Part shown: in pieces, positions 61,129 through 64,000 of the stretch
Position numbering within the stretch: the first letter of the stretch is position 1
Layout: each line of letters starts with the position of its first letter
Assembly: GCF_012396235.1 (NCBI RefSeq)
Contig: NZ_JAAXPA010000034.1
Span: forward strand, 1-64,000
Length of the DNA stretch: 64,000 bases
Direction: 5' to 3'
DNA from: Rhodococcus opacus
GTDB taxonomy: Bacteria > Actinomycetota > Actinomycetes > Mycobacteriales > Mycobacteriaceae
Program-made: the position numbers and the translations under genes
The notes under the pieces: generated by a model
Told to the model about the DNA's origin: nothing
Seen by the model: the letters and a program-made list of their open reading frames with translations, nothing else
The model's database searches: none

Positions 61129-62466
61129 ATGACCATCACGAACAACTACCCCGTGAACATTGACGAGCAGTCAGTCGACAAGAAGCGCTTCCTGGTCAAG
61201 CTGACCGGTGTGATCGCCGGCGGCATGTTCATCGACGGCTACATTCTCGGCATCATCGGCACCGTCATCGGGGCCATCACCCTCGATCTCGGCATGTCGC
61301 TGTTCTGGGAGGGGCTGATCGGGGCGTCCGCGCTGATCGGCATCTTCATCGGCGGCCCCCTCGGTGGCTGGCTCGCGGACAAACTCGGTCGCAAGCCGCT
61401 GTTCACGATCGACCTGGTGATCTTCACCGTTGGTTCGGTACTGCAGTTCTTCGTCGACTCGACGTGGCAACTGTTCCTGGTCCGGCTGCTGATGGGCGTC
61501 GCGATCGGCGCCGACTACTCGGTCGGTTGGCCACTGCTCGCCGAATTCGCTCCTGCCCGTCTGCGTGGCCGGTTGATGGCCTGCAACGAGGTCGCCTGGT
61601 ATTTCGGATTCATGACGGCCTTTATCGCCGGCTTCCTGATGACCGCCGTATGGTCTCTCGACTGGCGCATCGTGCTCGGCTCGAGCACTCTGCCCGCCGT
61701 CATCCTGCTCCTGGCCCGATTGGGTATGCCCGAATCCCCGCGCTGGCTGATGAACAAGGGCCGAACCGAAGAGGCAACCGAGATCGCCCATACGTATCTC
61801 GAAGACCCCGCCGACGTCCTCGACATCACCAACGAGCAAACCCGCAAGGGCACGTTCGGGATGTTGTTCTCCCCGGCCTACCGGCGCGCGACGATCTTCA
61901 TCTCCGTCTTCTGGTTCTGCGTGGTGGCACCGTACTTCGCCATCGCCACCTTCGCAGCCAGCGTGCTCGCCGACTACGGTCTCGGGGACGGACTCGTCGG
62001 TGCCCTGGGGGTCAACGGCCTCGCCCTGGCCGGTGTGGTGGTCTCGGTCCTGCTCATCGAACGCGTGGGCCGGCGAAACCTGACCATTCCGCAGCAGTGG
62101 GTCTGCGCCGCGGTCCTGGCCGCCATCGGGCTGTGGACCTCTGCACCGCCGGTACTGGTGCTCATCGGCTTCCTGGTCTTCGCATTCGCCAACGCGATGT
62201 GCACCGCGCTGACCGGTGTCTACCCGGGCGAGATCTTCCCGACCGAGATCCGGGGCCTCGGCACCGGTTTCGCGACCGCGTTCAGCCGTGTCGGCGCCGG
62301 CCTGGGCACGTTCCTGCTGCCGTGGTCGATGCACAACCTCGGCGCGGGGATCACGATGCTCATCGCCGCCGGCATCTGCGTCGTCGGCGCCTCGGTCTCC
62401 CAGGTCCTCGCCCCGGAAACGATGGGCCGCAGTCTCAGCGAAACCTCCGCTCCGCACCAGCGGTAA
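61129..62466 (+). CDS. MFS transporter (metabolite:H+ symporter type), copy 2
   Basis: 445 aa from ATG 61129, GAGGAGGG upstream. Same motifs as copy 1 (GGPLGGWLADKLGRKPLF; LLMGVAIGADYSVGWPLL; PESPRWLMNKGRTEEATE). Shorter N-terminus than copy 1. Amino-acid differences are scattered in the first 380 residues; the last 75 codons are almost identical at DNA level. Likely imports the substrate of the module B enzymes. Confidence 0.9.
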   Translation: MTITNNYPVNIDEQSVDKKRFLVKLTGVIAGGMFIDGYILGIIGTVIGAITLDLGMSLFWEGLIGASALIGIFIGGPLGGWLADKLGRKPLFTIDLVIFTVGSVLQFFVDSTWQLFLVRLLMGVAIGADYSVGWPLLAEFAPARLRGRLMACNEVAWYFGFMTAFIAGFLMTAVWSLDWRIVLGSSTLPAVILLLARLGMPESPRWLMNKGRTEEATEIAHTYLEDPADVLDITNEQTRKGTFGMLFSPAYRRATIFISVFWFCVVAPYFAIATFAASVLADYGLGDGLVGALGVNGLALAGVVVSVLLIERVGRRNLTIPQQWVCAAVLAAIGLWTSAPPVLVLIGFLVFAFANAMCTALTGVYPGEIFPTEIRGLGTGFATAFSRVGAGLGTFLLPWSMHNLGAGITMLIAAGICVVGASVSQVLAPETMGRSLSETSAPHQR

Positions 62467-62584
62467 ACCCCACAATCCCGAGCGCGGAGTCGTCGGGCCG
62501 ACAACGATGTCAGCCCGCGACTCCGCCTCGACCCAGAACGTCCCACCACACTCCGTGTGTTCGCCAAGGAAGGAGCCAGCGATC

Positions 62585-63859
62585 ATGTCGACCATCTCGG
62601 ACGCGGTCACCGCACTGGCAAACAAGGGAATGGTCCTCGTCGTCGACGACGAGGACCGCGAGAACGAGGGCGACCTGATCATGGCCGCCGAATACGCGAG
62701 CACCGATGCGGTCGCGTTCTTCCTCGAACACACATCCGGGTTTCTCTGCGTCGCCATCGACGACGCCCGCGCCGACAAGCTCGGCCTCGACCTGATGGTC
62801 CCCGACAACACCGAAGCCCACAAAACTGCATTCCTGATCAGCGTCGACTACCGGCACGGCACCACCACGGGAATCAGCGCGGGCGATCGCGGTGCCACCA
62901 TCCGGGCCCTGGCCGACCCCGCCCTGCACTCCGCCGATCTCGCCCGGCCCGGTCACGTGATGCCGCTACTCGCGAAGCCCGGAGGTGTCCTCGAGCGCCC
63001 GGGGCACACCGAAGCCGGAGTCGACCTATGCCGCATGGCCGGGCTCAGCGGCGCCGCCCTGCTCTGTGAGATCGTCACCCCCGACCGGCGCGAGATGATG
63101 CGCCGCGACGACCTCGAACAACTCGCCGCACAACACTCGATCCCGATGATCTCCATCGCCGAACTGCGTGCCTGGCGCTCACGCACCGATGGAATGTGGC
63201 GCTCACGCACCGAGCGCACGGTGACACCGCTGCGCCACAACGCCGCCCGCTCCGAGAACACCGTCCTGCGGTCCGGGCGCAGCACCCTGCCGACCGAGGT
63301 CGGCACGTTCGACGCGCTCGCCTATCAAGCACCCGGCGACGGCGTCGAGCACATGGCCCTGGTGATGGGCGACGTTGCCGCCGTCGACGCCCCGCTGGTC
63401 CGGCTGCACAGCGAATGCATCACCGGTGACCTCGCCGGCTCCCTGCGCTGCGACTGCGGCCCCCAGTTCCGATCCGCCATGAGCGCGATCGCCGAGGCCG
63501 GCGCCGGCGTCCTGATCTATCTGCGCGGACACGAGGGCCGCGGTATCGGCCTGGGTCACAAACTGCGCGCCTACGAACTCCAGCAACACGAGGGCCTCGA
63601 CACCATCGACGCCAACGTCAGCCTCGGCCTGCCGGTCGACAGCCGCGACTACCGCGTCGCCTGCGAAATCCTCGACGACCTGGGGGTGGGCGGAGTGCGG
63701 CTGATGACGAACAACCCCGACAAGGTTCGGGCCCTGGGCGATCACGGCATCACCGTCGCCGAACAAATCCCACACGAGTCCTCACCGACCGCCTACAACC
63801 GCTCCTACCTGACCACCAAACGCGACCGCATGGGGCACACCCTGCAACGGCTCGGCTGA
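62585..63859 (+). CDS. ribBA: bifunctional RibBA: DHBP synthase / GTP cyclohydrolase II
   Basis: 424 aa from ATG 62585 with AAGGAG upstream. Residues about 1-200 are 3,4-dihydroxy-2-butanone-4-phosphate synthase (DDEDRENEGDLIMAAE; RPGHVMPLLAKPGGVLERPG; HTEAGVDLCRMAGL). Residues about 225-424 are GTP cyclohydrolase II (HSECITGDLAGSLRCDCGPQ with the zinc cysteines; LRGHEGRGIGLGHKLRAYEL). It makes both riboflavin precursors. Its place inside a catabolic region, away from other rib genes, suggests it raises flavin supply for the flavin-dependent enzymes. A small in-frame duplication lies in the linker. Confidence 0.93.
   Translation: MSTISDAVTALANKGMVLVVDDEDRENEGDLIMAAEYASTDAVAFFLEHTSGFLCVAIDDARADKLGLDLMVPDNTEAHKTAFLISVDYRHGTTTGISAGDRGATIRALADPALHSADLARPGHVMPLLAKPGGVLERPGHTEAGVDLCRMAGLSGAALLCEIVTPDRREMMRRDDLEQLAAQHSIPMISIAELRAWRSRTDGMWRSRTERTVTPLRHNAARSENTVLRSGRSTLPTEVGTFDALAYQAPGDGVEHMALVMGDVAAVDAPLVRLHSECITGDLAGSLRCDCGPQFRSAMSAIAEAGAGVLIYLRGHEGRGIGLGHKLRAYELQQHEGLDTIDANVSLGLPVDSRDYRVACEILDDLGVGGVRLMTNNPDKVRALGDHGITVAEQIPHESSPTAYNRSYLTTKRDRMGHTLQRLG
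63173..63213. repeat. 24-base in-frame duplication in ribBA
   Basis: TGGCGCTCACGCACCGA occurs at 63173 and 63197, encoding WRSRTDGM then WRSRTERT in the linker between the two enzyme domains. It looks recent and keeps the frame. Confidence 0.85.
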
Positions 63860-63904
63860 CAACCCGTCACCCGACGAAGGCTGCGCCACACCTCACCCAC
63901 CCCG

Positions 63905-63921
63905 GGTCCCGTACCGGGACC
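63905..63921. other. hairpin between ribBA and the next gene
   Basis: GGTCCCG-TAC-CGGGACC, 7-bp stem with a 3-base loop, 24 bases before the next ATG. No T-run; it may be a weak attenuator or shield the ribosome site. Confidence 0.45.
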
Positions 63922-63944
63922 TGAACCGAAAGGACGACCAGTCG

Positions 63945-64000
63945 ATGACGACCACCGAGAACATCGTCGAAACCCGTCCCGCCCCCTTCACCTGGGCACA
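63945..64000 (+). CDS. start of a gene cut by the window edge, probably a flavin-dependent monooxygenase component
   Basis: ATG 63945 with AAAGGA upstream reads MTTTENIVETRPAPFTWA. Only 18 residues are visible. The RP-x-FT pattern recalls the start of 4-hydroxyphenylacetate 3-hydroxylase-type oxygenases, which pair with flavin reductases of the kind present twice here, but this is too short to decide. Confidence 0.4.
   Translation, partial: MTTTENIVETRPAPFTWA

Noticed and set aside
61171..62823. 550-codon open frame antisense to MFS transporter 2
   Set aside because: Shadow of a clear transporter gene; a similar shadow exists opposite transporter 1.
1..64000. tRNA, rRNA and riboswitch elements
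   Set aside because: No cloverleaf, rRNA-like or known riboswitch core was noticed by eye; a covariance-model scan would be needed to be certain.

Overview
The window is high-GC actinobacterial DNA. Rhodococcus or a close relative fits best: there are mycobacterial-type families throughout (MSMEG_0565 to MSMEG_0572, GlnX/GlnH, DUF3349/PitA, CtpH/CtpI, WhiB, three-helix-bundle proteins), many GTG starts, ATGA/TGATG coupled genes and catabolic clusters under IclR regulators. No tRNA, rRNA or CRISPR array was seen.

Layout. 1-0.4 kb: 5' part of a TnpB gene. 0.5-5.9 kb: a branched-chain 2-oxoacid dehydrogenase operon (E1 alpha, E1 beta, E2, E3) with a divergent Lrp/AsnC regulator. 5.9-11.3 kb: AIM24 protein, PepSY membrane protein and two CNNM/HlyC-type membrane proteins. 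11.4-19.1 kb: a complete Nit1C cluster, the eight-gene set linked to cyanide/nitrogen assimilation: MSMEG_0572, radical SAM, GNAT-AIR synthase fusion, Nit1 nitrilase, MSMEG_0570, flavoprotein, a second nitrilase whose catalytic Glu and Cys are both Asp, and a glycosyltransferase. 19.1-25.1 kb: Lrp/AzlCD, LuxR, diiron-type metallo-beta-lactamase, maltokinase-cap-like and PNPOx-like genes.

25.1-45 kb is a stress/phosphate/metal accessory region full of decay: frameshifted duplicates of a small peptide gene, a three-helix-bundle gene and phoU (intact copies at 41.9-44 kb), a damaged mgtE, a 67-codon dnaK stub with an HspR-type operator in front of an intact dnaJ, a 1536-aa P-type ATPase, a broken histidine phosphatase, a PitA/Rv0544c/DUF3349 operon with two frameshifted members, GlnX-GlnH without PknG, and an ECF sigma gene cut by a decayed TnpB element. 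45-49.6 kb: YCII protein, TetR/CsbD, desaturase and a WhiB gene flanked by two long palindromes.

49.6-64 kb is a catabolic region built from two related modules. Module A: IclR, flavin reductase, HpaI-type aldolase, a broken zinc dehydrogenase, fumarylacetoacetate-hydrolase-family enzyme, MFS transporter. Module B: IclR, aldehyde dehydrogenase, flavin reductase, amine oxidase, MFS transporter, RibBA, and the start of another gene at the window edge. Six copies of an operator GTTCA-N5-TGAAC lie at the promoters, five of them just downstream of promoters of the form TTGAC(A/G)-N17-CA-box. A decayed seventh promoter/operator lies beside a hairpin that may be an insertion-element end. The likely logic is IclR-controlled uptake of a small acid or amine, oxidation with reduced flavin (reductase plus extra riboflavin synthesis), and aldehyde/ring-cleavage product processing. 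The substrate cannot be named from sequence alone.
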